DNA of 18,105 bases. Origin: Gammaproteobacteria bacterium. GTDB lineage: Bacteria; Pseudomonadota; Gammaproteobacteria; Arenicellales; Arenicellaceae. Location: positions 1-18,105 of the forward strand of contig JAUHZM010000027.1 of the NCBI GenBank assembly GCA_030426005.1. Reading direction: 5' to 3'. Positions 1 through 6,935 of this stretch are shown here, one piece after another. The position numbers and the translations under genes were made by a program. Numbering within the stretch: the first letter of the stretch is position 1; each line of letters starts with the position of its first letter. The notes below the pieces were generated by a model. It made no database searches. It was not told the origin of the DNA and worked only from the letters and a program-made list of their open reading frames with translations.

Positions 1-1
1 T

Positions 2-535
2 TCAAAATGTAAAGAAGAAACCGCACCCGGTATGCACGGTGCTCGTCGTGATCGTCTGTCTGACTACGGTGTTCAGTTGCGTGAAAAGCAAAAAATGCGT
101 CGTATCTATGGTGTACTCGAAAAGAAATTCCGTGCGTATTACGCTGAGGCGGCGCGCGTAAAAGGCTCTACCGGTGAAAACCTGTTGACCCTGCTTGAGT
201 CTCGTTTGGATAACGTTGTTTATCGTATGGGCTTTGCTGTGACTCGCGCAGAAGCACGTCAATTGGTAAGCCACAAATCAATCAAAGTGAATGGAAAGAT
301 CGTAAACATTCCTTCTTTTCACGTGTCACCCGGTGACGAAATCGAAGTTCGCGAAAAAGCCAAAAAGCAATTGCGCATCGGCGCTGCCCTGGAGATCGCT
401 GAACAAATCGGTTTTGCTGATTGGGTTAGCGTTGATACTGCCGCTAAAAAAGGCGTTTTCAAAGCGGCACCAGAGCGCAATGAGTTGTCTGCAGACATCG
501 ACGAGTCATTAGTCGTCGCACTCTACTCTAAGTAA
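2..535 (+). CDS. rpsD: 30S ribosomal protein S4 (5'-truncated by window edge)
   Basis: Small-subunit primary rRNA-binding protein that nucleates 30S body assembly; in E. coli it also represses translation of the alpha operon. The reading frame is open from base 2 (S-K-C-K-E-E-T-A-P-G before the first visible Met at 32), matching E. coli S4 from about residue 30. With about 29 residues missing, the whole protein would be about 206 aa, the usual length. Visible parts are the conserved MHGARRDRLSDYG stretch and the S4 RNA-binding domain (TRAEARQLVSHKSIKVNG then IPSFHVSPGDEIEVREKAKKQ), ending in the typical LYSK C-terminus. rpoA and rplQ follow on the same strand, the standard order of the alpha operon. 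The frame at bases 2-31 is clearly part of the same gene, so the Met at 32 is internal. Confidence 0.98.
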   Translation, partial: SKCKEETAPGMHGARRDRLSDYGVQLREKQKMRRIYGVLEKKFRAYYAEAARVKGSTGENLLTLLESRLDNVVYRMGFAVTRAEARQLVSHKSIKVNGKIVNIPSFHVSPGDEIEVREKAKKQLRIGAALEIAEQIGFADWVSVDTAAKKGVFKAAPERNELSADIDESLVVALYSK

Positions 536-546
536 TTGTGTGTTTA

Positions 547-570
547 GGAGCCGCCTGGTTTGGTGGTTCC
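547..570 (+). other. Hairpin in the rpsD-rpoA intergenic space
   Basis: A 9-bp stem (GGAGCCGCC pairing with GGTGGTTCC, two G-U pairs) with a 6-nt loop begins 11 nt after the rpsD stop. It is followed by TTGCTCAT rather than a run of T, so it is not a convincing intrinsic terminator. It could be a processing or mRNA-stability element between S4 and the polymerase subunit gene, or a weak attenuator that sets their ratio. Confidence 0.45.
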
Positions 571-654
571 TTGCTCATATTATCGACTGAATTCATCTAA
601 ACATTCACCTGCATTCCGCCAGAGGAATTGGGTAAATACTGGAGACACATAGAC

Positions 655-1647
655 ATGTCAGACACTATTGAACAGCTGTTAACCCCACGTTTTGTGGACG
701 TAAATACCGAAGATGGTGTTCGCTCTAAAGTGGTTATTGAACCGCTAGAGCGTGGTTTTGGTTACACATTGGGTAATGCTTTGCGACGCATTTTGTTGTC
801 GTGCATCCCTGGTGCCGCCATTACTGAAGTTAAGATCGATGGCGTTTTGCACGAGTACTCTTCAATTGAAGGTGTGCAAGAAGATGTTATCGATATCTTG
901 CTAAACTTAAAAGGCGTAGCGATTAAGAAAGATTTCGATGAGCCCGTAACTTTAACTCTTAGCGCGTCTGGCGAAGGCGTGGTTAAAGCTGGTGACATCC
1001 AAACTGTTTCTGATGTTGAAATCGCTAACCCTGAGCACGTGATTGCGCACCTATCGAAAGATGCGAAGTTTCATGCTGAACTGACTGTTCGTAGCGGCCG
1101 AGGTTACCAAATCTCTGAAGCTCGTAAGTCAGACCACGATGATAAAGAAATCGGCCTGATGCAACTCGATGCAACCTACAGTCCGGTTCTGAAAGTGTCT
1201 TATTCTGTTGACGATGCGCGTGTTGAACAACGTACTGACCTCGACAAGCTGACACTGAATATCGAAACGAATGGCACCATCGATCCTGAAGATGCAATTC
1301 GTAAAGCGGCAACTGCATTGAGCCAACAAATCCAGGTGTTTGTTAACCTGGAAGAGATCGCTGCTGTTGCGCATGAAGAGAAAGAGCCAGAAGTTGATCC
1401 AGTGTTGTTACGACCTGTTGATGAGCTTGAACTGACTGTTCGATCTGCGAACTGTTTAAAAGCCGAGAGTATTTACTATATCGGCGACTTGGTTCTTCGT
1501 TCAGAAGTTGAGTTGATGAAAACACCGAACTTGGGTAAGAAGTCACTCACAGAAATTAAAGACGTTCTGGCACAGCGTGGTTTGTCTTTGGGCATGCAAT
1601 TGCAAAACTGGCCACCTGCTGCACTTCGTGTAGACAGCGACCGCTAA
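655..1647 (+). CDS. rpoA: DNA-directed RNA polymerase subunit alpha
   Basis: Alpha subunit; its dimer scaffolds beta/beta' assembly and its C-terminal domain contacts UP elements and activators. I chose ATG 655 because GGAG lies 10 nt upstream and it gives 330 aa, against 329 in E. coli; a TTG nine codons upstream (628) is in frame but poorly supported. The N-terminal domain (about 1-235) contains the ERGFGYTLGNALRRILLSC and VEQRTDLDKL signatures. After an acidic linker the C-terminal domain carries the TVRSANCLKAE segment; its arginine (about residue 263) corresponds to the DNA-contacting R265 of E. coli. The TPNLGKKSLTEIKDVL helix and a GLSLGM end follow. It sits between rpsD and rplQ, 119 nt after the former and 40 nt before the latter. 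Confidence 0.98.
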   Translation: MSDTIEQLLTPRFVDVNTEDGVRSKVVIEPLERGFGYTLGNALRRILLSCIPGAAITEVKIDGVLHEYSSIEGVQEDVIDILLNLKGVAIKKDFDEPVTLTLSASGEGVVKAGDIQTVSDVEIANPEHVIAHLSKDAKFHAELTVRSGRGYQISEARKSDHDDKEIGLMQLDATYSPVLKVSYSVDDARVEQRTDLDKLTLNIETNGTIDPEDAIRKAATALSQQIQVFVNLEEIAAVAHEEKEPEVDPVLLRPVDELELTVRSANCLKAESIYYIGDLVLRSEVELMKTPNLGKKSLTEIKDVLAQRGLSLGMQLQNWPPAALRVDSDR

Positions 1648-1687
1648 GAACACAACGTACTATAGAGAAAGAACAGAGGTTTCTATC

Positions 1688-2104
1688 ATGAGACATAGAA
1701 AATCAGGCCGTCAGTTCAACCGTAACTCAAGCCACCGCCAAGCGATGTTTCGCAATATGATGGTGTCTTTGTTGAAGCACGAGCAAATCAAAACAACCGT
1801 TCCTAAAGCCAAAGAACTGCGTATGTTCGTCGAGCCAATTATCACATTAGGCAAAGACGCAACGCTGGCGAATAAACGTGCTGCGTTCGCAAAATTGCGC
1901 GATCGCGACATCGTCGCCAAGCTATTTGACGAAATTGGTGAGCGCATGAAAGACCGTCCAGGTGGCTATACTCGCATTCTGAAATGCGGTAACCGTCCTG
2001 GCGACAACGCACCGATGGCATACATTCAATTGGTTGACTTCGACCTTGAAGCGCACGCCGCGTTGTTCGAAGACGAAGAAGATTTTGAAGAGGATGCGGC
2101 GTAA
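1688..2104 (+). CDS. rplQ: 50S ribosomal protein L17
   Basis: Large-subunit protein near the exit-tunnel side of the 50S. It starts MRHRKSGRQFNRNSSHRQAM, nearly the same as E. coli L17, and has AGAGG 8 nt upstream of the ATG. The core continues through IKTTVPKAKELR and GGYTRILKCGNRPGDNAPMAYIQLVD. It is 138 aa, about 11 longer than E. coli, and the extra length is a strongly acidic C-terminal tail (DEEDFEEDAA), unusual in sign for a ribosomal protein but seen in several gammaproteobacterial L17s as far as I recall. It is the last gene of the alpha operon and is followed directly by an intrinsic terminator. Confidence 0.98.
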   Translation: MRHRKSGRQFNRNSSHRQAMFRNMMVSLLKHEQIKTTVPKAKELRMFVEPIITLGKDATLANKRAAFAKLRDRDIVAKLFDEIGERMKDRPGGYTRILKCGNRPGDNAPMAYIQLVDFDLEAHAALFEDEEDFEEDAA

Positions 2105-2125
2105 GCCTTTCCGTCAAAATATCTG

Positions 2126-2155
2126 AAAAAGCCTGCTTTTAAGCAGGCTTTTTTT
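2126..2155 (+). terminator. Rho-independent terminator of the alpha operon
   Basis: Perfect stem GCCTGCTT/AAGCAGGC with a run of seven Ts on the 3' side and five As on the 5' side, 22 nt after the rplQ stop. The A-tract would also let it act on the opposite strand, but no minus-strand gene ends here. Confidence 0.93.
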
Positions 2156-2245
2156 GTTTATGGCTGCTAATTTTTACGTCCGTGTTAGTATTTTGGTTGG
2201 ACTGTTTTAATATGATTTCGTTACTGGCTGCTCAAAGAGGCGCAT

Positions 2246-3781
2246 GTGAACCTTCTGGCTGATTTTGCAAAATCCTTTATCACCTACACGGTCATACTGT
2301 TTGTATTTCTGTTTATCGTACTGTGTTGCTACATCGTCGTGATCTATGTGATCGACCGAACTCAGAAAGAACATACGGTTCGACGTAACTATCCTGTAAT
2401 CGGGCGGTTTCGGTACTTTTTTGAGCACCTTGGCGAGTTTTTCCGCCAATACTTTTTTGCCATGGATCGGGAGGAAATGCCGTTCAATCGGGCACAACGT
2501 TCCTGGGTGTATCGTGCGGCTAAGAATTTGGATCAGACTGTTGCCTTTGGTTCTACTCGTGACTTGAGACCTGAAGGCACGGTGATGTTTATCAATTCAC
2601 CATTTCCTCCGCTGACTGACGAGTCCTTGCCACCCAAACCTATCCACTTGGGTGAGGGTTATTGTGGAAAGCCGTATACAACCGGAGCTATCGTTAATAT
2701 TTCAGGTATGAGTTTTGGTGCGATTTCCAAGCCGGCAGTGAGGGCCTTGTCGCATGGCGCTAAAGCGGCTGGATGTTGGTTGAATACCGGCGAAGGTGGT
2801 CTATCGCGGTATCATTTGGAAGGCGGCTGCGACATTGTGTTTCAAATCGGCACTGGTAAATTTGGCGTGCGTGATCGGCACGGAAACTTATCTGAGGAGA
2901 AACTCGCGGGTATCGCGCAGCATGAAGCGGTAAAGATGTTTGAGATAAAGCTGAGTCAAGGTGCGAAGCCAGGCAAGGGCGGTATGCTGCCCGGTGCCAA
3001 AGTAACTGCTGAGATAGCTGAGATCCGCGGACTCGAAATTGGCCAAGATGCGATTAGTCCTAATCGCCATCATGAATTGGCGACCTCAGAAGATTTGCTT
3101 GAAATGATTTACCGCGTGCGTGGTATCACGGATAAGCCCACTGGCTTCAAAGCCGTTATATCGAGCGCAGCCTGGCTCGATGAGTTATTCAGTTTAGTTC
3201 ATCAGAAAGGCTTGGAGTATGCGCCAGATTTCATCACTGTTGACAGTGCCGATGGTGGAACTGGTGCAGCGCCAATGTCGCTTATGGATGATGTTGGCTT
3301 GCCAATTAAAGAATCTTTGCCGATGTTGGTCGATAAATTAGAAGAATATCAACTCCGCGACCGAATCAAGGTTAACGCGTCCGGCAAGCTGATTAACCCA
3401 ACCGAAGTCGCTTGGGCATTGTGTGTAGGCACGGACTTTATTTCTACTGCACGTGGCCCGATGTTCGCTCTGGGTTGCATTCAGGCCTTACAGTGCAATA
3501 AGAATACTTGCCCGACTGGCATTACAACGCACGATAAAGAATTGCAAAAGGGTTTGGTGGTTGAAAACAAGCAGAAGCGAGTCGCGCACTACATCAAAAA
3601 CCTGGAGAAGGAGATTCGGATTATTGCAAACTCATGTGGTCTAAAGCGGCCTCGAGACTTCACCCGTGAGCACGCACGCATAGTGATTGATACAGGCCGT
3701 TCCGTCACTCTAGCACAACTTTATCCCAGTTTTCGTGGGCAACCACCCAAGCCTAATGAGCTGGGCGGTGATCATTCCTGA
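2246..3781 (+). CDS. Membrane-anchored FMN-binding glutamate synthase family protein
   Basis: 511 aa. Starts at GTG with AAGAGG 5 nt upstream; the ATG two bases earlier runs straight into a stop. Residues about 8-35 form one hydrophobic membrane segment, followed by a basic region. The rest matches the FMN domain of glutamate synthase: GMSFGAIS at about 154-161, the D-GGTGA phosphate-binding region at about 336-341, and a C-x5-C-x4-C triad (C411, C417, C422) followed by PTGITTHD, the pattern that holds the 3Fe-4S cluster in GltB. There is no glutaminase domain, so it should not hydrolyse glutamine by itself. It belongs to the widespread YerD-like family, whose substrate is not established to my knowledge. 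It stands alone after the alpha-operon terminator, convergent with ispB. An electron-transfer or amino-group oxidoreductase role at the inner membrane is inference. Confidence 0.9.
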   Translation: MNLLADFAKSFITYTVILFVFLFIVLCCYIVVIYVIDRTQKEHTVRRNYPVIGRFRYFFEHLGEFFRQYFFAMDREEMPFNRAQRSWVYRAAKNLDQTVAFGSTRDLRPEGTVMFINSPFPPLTDESLPPKPIHLGEGYCGKPYTTGAIVNISGMSFGAISKPAVRALSHGAKAAGCWLNTGEGGLSRYHLEGGCDIVFQIGTGKFGVRDRHGNLSEEKLAGIAQHEAVKMFEIKLSQGAKPGKGGMLPGAKVTAEIAEIRGLEIGQDAISPNRHHELATSEDLLEMIYRVRGITDKPTGFKAVISSAAWLDELFSLVHQKGLEYAPDFITVDSADGGTGAAPMSLMDDVGLPIKESLPMLVDKLEEYQLRDRIKVNASGKLINPTEVAWALCVGTDFISTARGPMFALGCIQALQCNKNTCPTGITTHDKELQKGLVVENKQKRVAHYIKNLEKEIRIIANSCGLKRPRDFTREHARIVIDTGRSVTLAQLYPSFRGQPPKPNELGGDHS

Positions 3782-3825
3782 ACGAATTCATAGATTTTAA
3801 TTTTTTCGTCCTTGTAGCGTAAAAA

Positions 3826-4860
3826 CTAAAAAGCACGATCAACCGAGAAAGCGGCCAATTTAAACAGGGCAGATTTGTACTCGGAGTCTGGAAGTACGTC
3901 TAAAGCCTGTTGCGCCAGCTGTGCTTGTTCATGCGCTTTACGCGCAGTGTAGGCCAGCGAGCCAGTGCTTTCTATTATGCGGAGCACCGCAGCCAGATTG
4001 TCTCGATTGGCGTTGGTGATGGCGTCCGTCAGAACCGCACGATCTTCTGGCGAAGAGCGTTCGATCGCGTTGATCAGCGGCAGGGTCGGTTTACCTTCCG
4101 CCAAGTCATCGCCTACGTTTTTACCCATCGCTTCGGCATCAGCAGTGTAATCCATGATGTCATCCATCAACTGAAATGCGGTGCCGAGATGAAGGCCGTA
4201 AGCAGCAAGTGCCTCCTCGACGGGGCGCGATTGCTTTGTGATTACGGCCCCGAGTTGGGTTGCAGCTTCAAATAGAATCGCAGTCTTCGACTGAATTGTT
4301 TCCATATACTGTGCTTCAGTGGTATCTGCTGAGCCACAGTTGATCAGCTGCATCACTTCGCCTTCGGCAATCTGGTTGGTAGTGCGAGATAGAATTTCCA
4401 TCACGCGCATGCTGCCAACTTCGACCATCATCTGAAATGCGCGGGAATACAGATAGTCGCCAACCAGAACGCTGGCTGCGTTACCAAATAGTTCATTTGC
4501 AGTCTCACGCCCGCGGCGTAACTCAGATTCGTCGACCACATCGTCATGCAATAAGGTGGCTGTATGAATAAACTCGACGATTGCTGCTAATAGGGTCTGC
4601 TGTGGATTAATTTCCGTGCGCTCAGGGTTTGCCGCCTTGGCAGCCAATAATAGCGCCACAGGCCGTAACCGCTTGCCCCCGGCTTGAATGATGTAGGCGC
4701 CAAGCTGGTTGATTAGAGCGACCTCGCTATTCAACTGCCGCATGATGGTTTCGTTAACAGATGCCATATCACCCTGAACTAGGGCAATAATCTCTTTGAC
4801 ATCAACAGCTTGCGATTGTGAATCGCTGATCGGGGTAGTTTTTAGGGTCATGTCGTGCAT
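3826..4860 (-). CDS. ispB: Octaprenyl diphosphate synthase (trans-polyprenyl synthase)
   Basis: Elongates farnesyl diphosphate with isopentenyl diphosphate to the C40 (or similar) chain of ubiquinone and menaquinone. The protein has GGKRLRP, the first Asp-rich motif LLHDDVVDESELRRG and the second FQLMDDIMDY followed by GKNVGDDLAEGKPTLPL, all as in E. coli IspB. Chain length cannot be fixed by eye. It is 344 aa from this ATG, about 18 residues longer at the N-terminus than the conserved start; the ATG at 4851 (341 aa) is an equally good start. No Shine-Dalgarno precedes either. A perfect TATAAT overlaps the first ATG (4864-4859) and, if it is the promoter, only the second ATG can be used, almost leaderless. 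The gene is divergent from rplU-rpmA, the arrangement found in E. coli and many relatives. Confidence 0.96.
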   Translation of the reverse strand: MHDMTLKTTPISDSQSQAVDVKEIIALVQGDMASVNETIMRQLNSEVALINQLGAYIIQAGGKRLRPVALLLAAKAANPERTEINPQQTLLAAIVEFIHTATLLHDDVVDESELRRGRETANELFGNAASVLVGDYLYSRAFQMMVEVGSMRVMEILSRTTNQIAEGEVMQLINCGSADTTEAQYMETIQSKTAILFEAATQLGAVITKQSRPVEEALAAYGLHLGTAFQLMDDIMDYTADAEAMGKNVGDDLAEGKPTLPLINAIERSSPEDRAVLTDAITNANRDNLAAVLRIIESTGSLAYTARKAHEQAQLAQQALDVLPDSEYKSALFKLAAFSVDRAF

Positions 4861-4864
4861 TATA
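4859..4864 (-). promoter_or_regulatory. Candidate -10 box for ispB
   Basis: Consensus TATAAT on the minus strand, ending 7 nt before the ATG at 4851. I see no matching -35 at 16-18 nt (the hexamers there resemble AGCCGA) and no extended TG, so the call rests on the -10 alone. Initiation would fall at about 4851-4853. Confidence 0.4.
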
Positions 4865-4953
4865 ACCGAGGGAAATGAAAATCGGCTGTTTTTCAGCTTA
4901 ATCCAAGGTGTTGTTCGCGTGCTTGAAAAGACAAGGAAATGCCGTTGTGAAGG

Positions 4954-4982
4954 TTGACCTAAGGTGGCGTAAACACTAGAAT
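4954..4982 (+). promoter_or_regulatory. Sigma-70 promoter of rplU-rpmA
   Basis: TTGACC (4954-4959), a 17-nt spacer, and TAGAAT (4977-4982): five of six matches in each hexamer with ideal spacing. Transcription should start near 4989, giving a leader of about 100 nt before rplU. It lies in the 227-nt divergent space with ispB. Confidence 0.8.
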
Positions 4983-4985
4983 TCG

Positions 4986-5042
4986 CTTCCTGTTCGCTGG
5001 GTCCGTATTTGGGAAGAAAGTTGCGGTGGTATCGATACTGCC
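4986..5042 (+). promoter_or_regulatory. Structured 5' leader of rplU
   Basis: The leader contains CTTCC (4986-4990) able to pair with GGAAG (5012-5016), and an 8-bp stem (with two G-U pairs) at 5025-5042 built around the palindrome GTATCGATAC. Such structure fits a ribosomal-protein leader that could bind L21 or L27, but I do not recognise a known leader family. Confidence 0.35.
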
Positions 5043-5087
5043 AATCCCCTTCAGAACGTAAAAAGATCGACAGATCGGAGACAAACT

Positions 5088-5684
5088 ATGTACGCGGTAA
5101 TTAAAACCGGCGGTAAGCAATACCGTGTCGCAGTTGGCGACAAAGTTAAAGTGGAGTCACTGAACGCGGAAGCGGGTGACAAAATCACCTTAGATCAAGT
5201 TCTAATGATTGGTGATGGTGACAAGGTTGAAGTCGGCACACCAACTCTCGATAAATCTGTAGAGGCAACGGTTCTGAGCAACGGTCGTGGCAAAAAGCTG
5301 CGTGTTGTTAAGTTTCGTCGTCGTCAGAACTCACGTACTCGTACTGGGCATCGCCAAAACTACACCGAGCTGGAAATCACAGCCATCGGTGGTAAAGCGG
5401 CCAGCAAACCTGCTGCGAAGAAAAAAGCAGCTGAGAAACCTGCTCCTGCGAAGAAAGCGGCACCAAAGAAAGCCGCTGCGACTGGCGCAGATGATCTGAC
5501 CAAAATCTCAGGCGTTGGTCCTGTGATCGTTGGCAAGTTGGAAGGTATGGGAATCACCACGTTCCAACAAATTGCAGATTTCACAGCAGACGATATCGCA
5601 CGCATCGATGAAGAATTGAACTTCAAAGGTCGCATTGAGCGTGACGAGTGGGTTAAACAAGCAAAAGAATTCCTGAAAGGTTAA
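5088..5684 (+). CDS. rplU: 50S ribosomal protein L21 with C-terminal helix-hairpin-helix extension
   Basis: L21 binds 23S rRNA with L20 in the 50S subunit. Residues 1 to about 101 are a normal L21 (MYAVIKTGGKQYRV start, GRGKKLRVVKFRRR, GHRQNYTELEI), the full length of E. coli L21 (103 aa). A Lys/Ala/Pro-rich linker (about 102-134) follows. Then comes a compact domain (about 135-198) with the LTKISGVGPVIVGKLEGMGI helix-hairpin-helix signature and NFKGRIERDEW, resembling tails known on L21 and on NuoE-type proteins of alphaproteobacteria. Total 198 aa, nearly twice the enteric length. GGAG lies 7 nt before the ATG. rpmA follows after 51 nt. The tail probably binds nucleic acid or protein partners; its role is not known to me. 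There is no frameshift, so the fusion is real. Confidence 0.96.
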   Translation: MYAVIKTGGKQYRVAVGDKVKVESLNAEAGDKITLDQVLMIGDGDKVEVGTPTLDKSVEATVLSNGRGKKLRVVKFRRRQNSRTRTGHRQNYTELEITAIGGKAASKPAAKKKAAEKPAPAKKAAPKKAAATGADDLTKISGVGPVIVGKLEGMGITTFQQIADFTADDIARIDEELNFKGRIERDEWVKQAKEFLKG

Positions 5685-5735
5685 TTCTGAGCAAAACTGA
5701 ATAGTTGCATTTATCGGCAACAGTGAGGTAGAGAA

Positions 5736-5993
5736 ATGGCACATAAGAAAGCAGGCGGTAGTTCACGGAACGGTCGCGATTCTGAATCGAAACGACTCGG
5801 CGTAAAACGCTTCGCAGGTCAAACAGTGAGTGCAGGCAGCATTCTGGTTCGTCAACGTGGTAGTGAATTCCACCCTGGCGACAATGTTGGCATGGGTCGT
5901 GATTACACATTGTTTGCATTGCAAACCGGCGTGGTCAAATTCGAAAAGAAAGGCCCAAAAAATCGCCGTCATGTCAGTATCGTCGCTGCGTAA
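5736..5993 (+). CDS. rpmA: 50S ribosomal protein L27
   Basis: 85 aa, exactly the E. coli length. L27 reaches the peptidyl transferase centre with its N-terminal arm and helps place tRNA. It starts directly at MAHKKAGGSSRNGRDSESKR, so there is no cleavable N-terminal extension like that of Firmicutes, and continues through VKRFAGQTVSAGSILVRQRG and GPKNRRHVS. GAGG lies 7 nt upstream of the ATG. It is the second gene of the rplU operon and is followed 23 nt later by an intrinsic terminator. Confidence 0.98.
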   Translation: MAHKKAGGSSRNGRDSESKRLGVKRFAGQTVSAGSILVRQRGSEFHPGDNVGMGRDYTLFALQTGVVKFEKKGPKNRRHVSIVAA

Positions 5994-6016
5994 GCATCGC
6001 TGAGATACGAGCTAAT

Positions 6017-6045
6017 AAAAAAGCCCTGCAGAGCAGGGCTTTTTT
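6017..6045. terminator. Bidirectional intrinsic terminator between rpmA and the LuxR gene
   Basis: Stem GCCCTGC/GCAGGGC with a 3-nt loop, flanked by six As on the left and six Ts on the right. It lies 23 nt past the rpmA stop and 22 nt past the stop of the convergent LuxR-type gene, so it can serve both transcripts. Confidence 0.92.
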
Positions 6046-6067
6046 GTGTCTGGTATAAATGTTTTGT

Positions 6068-6721
6068 CTAACTGAGTAGGCGAACCGCTAGTATCAGCGC
6101 ATCGTTAAAATCACGTACTCGCAATTTGCTATAGAGGGATCGCAAATGCGAGCGCACGGTGTGAATAGAAATATTCAGGGTGTACGCAATCTGTTTTGGT
6201 TTCTGACCGCTGACCATCAGTGAGATAACGCGTGTTTCACACTTCGAAAGGCCGAATGCATTGGCAAAACGCTGCATGGCTTGTCCATCGTGGTGTAAGT
6301 CGCCTTCAATCGTAATCAACAAAAGTTCAGATTTGATCGGGCACTGTGTCAGTGTAAAAGCGCGTAGCTCGTGATCGTTAGTATGCAGATAGAGTCGCTC
6401 CGATTTCGGTGTGTTGCCAGCATCTTTGCCATGGCATAACACACGCTGGCACGCCATGCGGATTTGTAATGCGTTCTTTTCTTCATTGAATGTCAACTTA
6501 GCACCATCGATACTAAGCCAGTTGTCGTTTAGGGCGTGCTTGGCTGCGGTATTCATGTCGATGACTCGTAGTGAATTATCGATAAGGAATACGGGCATGG
6601 ATAAATGCAAAATAGGCTCAAGCGCGGTGTGTTGGGAATCACCCTGGACTGGCATGGGCATTGGTAGGATAGAATGCTCAGTCGGCTTGATTGGCCTTGC
6701 GGTATTGGCGTATGTATTCAT
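6068..6721 (-). CDS. LuxR-type helix-turn-helix transcriptional regulator with PAS-like N-terminus
   Basis: 217 aa. The C-terminal part (about 156-214) is a LuxR/NarL-type DNA-binding domain: LSKCETRVISLMVSGQ, then KQIAYTLNISIHTVRSHLRSLYSKL. The N-terminal half (about 36-140; LSMPVFLIDNSLRVIDMNTAA opening) looks like a degenerate PAS-type sensor domain; I see no receiver aspartate pattern and no autoinducer-binding signature, so this is neither a classic response regulator nor a quorum-sensing LuxR. The ligand is unknown. GGAG lies 5 nt upstream of the ATG, which fixes the start. It is a single gene, converging on rpmA with a shared terminator. A perfect 19-bp dyad lies about 95 nt upstream and could be its own operator (inference). 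Confidence 0.85.
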   Translation of the reverse strand: MNTYANTARPIKPTEHSILPMPMPVQGDSQHTALEPILHLSMPVFLIDNSLRVIDMNTAAKHALNDNWLSIDGAKLTFNEEKNALQIRMACQRVLCHGKDAGNTPKSERLYLHTNDHELRAFTLTQCPIKSELLLITIEGDLHHDGQAMQRFANAFGLSKCETRVISLMVSGQKPKQIAYTLNISIHTVRSHLRSLYSKLRVRDFNDALILAVRLLS

Positions 6722-6816
6722 GTTTGCTCCGATAGTTTATAACTTCGGCCTGGTTGACCCGTGGAATTTCTAGCTTCATTTATCCGGAAACTAAAAATGA
6801 CCTTAGTATTTGCCTT

Positions 6817-6835
6817 CATTGCGGAATCCGCAATG
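6817..6835. promoter_or_regulatory. Perfect 19-bp dyad (9-1-9) upstream of the LuxR-type gene
   Basis: CATTGCGGAATCCGCAATG: 9-bp arms around a single central base, in the 214-nt space between cysG and the regulator gene. The odd centre and half-site length fit a dimeric DNA-binding protein. The one-base centre makes it a better DNA site than an RNA hairpin, and no T-run follows. I found no convincing promoter hexamers in this space. Confidence 0.5.
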
Positions 6836-6935
6836 GGCCGAATGGCCACTTCAATATGGCATTTGTCTTAGTAGTGCGGGTTTGGTGAAAATCCTCTCAC
6901 CATTTATTTTGACCTTGGGCCGGGGAGCAGCGGGC

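Noticed and set aside
3782..3825. A/T-rich convergent space between the glutamate-synthase-like gene and ispB as a bidirectional terminator
   Set aside because: T-runs and A-runs face each other around CG-TCCTTGTAG-CG but the GC stem is only 2 bp; no believable hairpin.
5360..5635. Minus-strand open frame of 91 codons antisense to the rplU tail
   Set aside because: Low-complexity Ala/Phe-rich shadow of the Lys/Ala-rich linker; no start signal.
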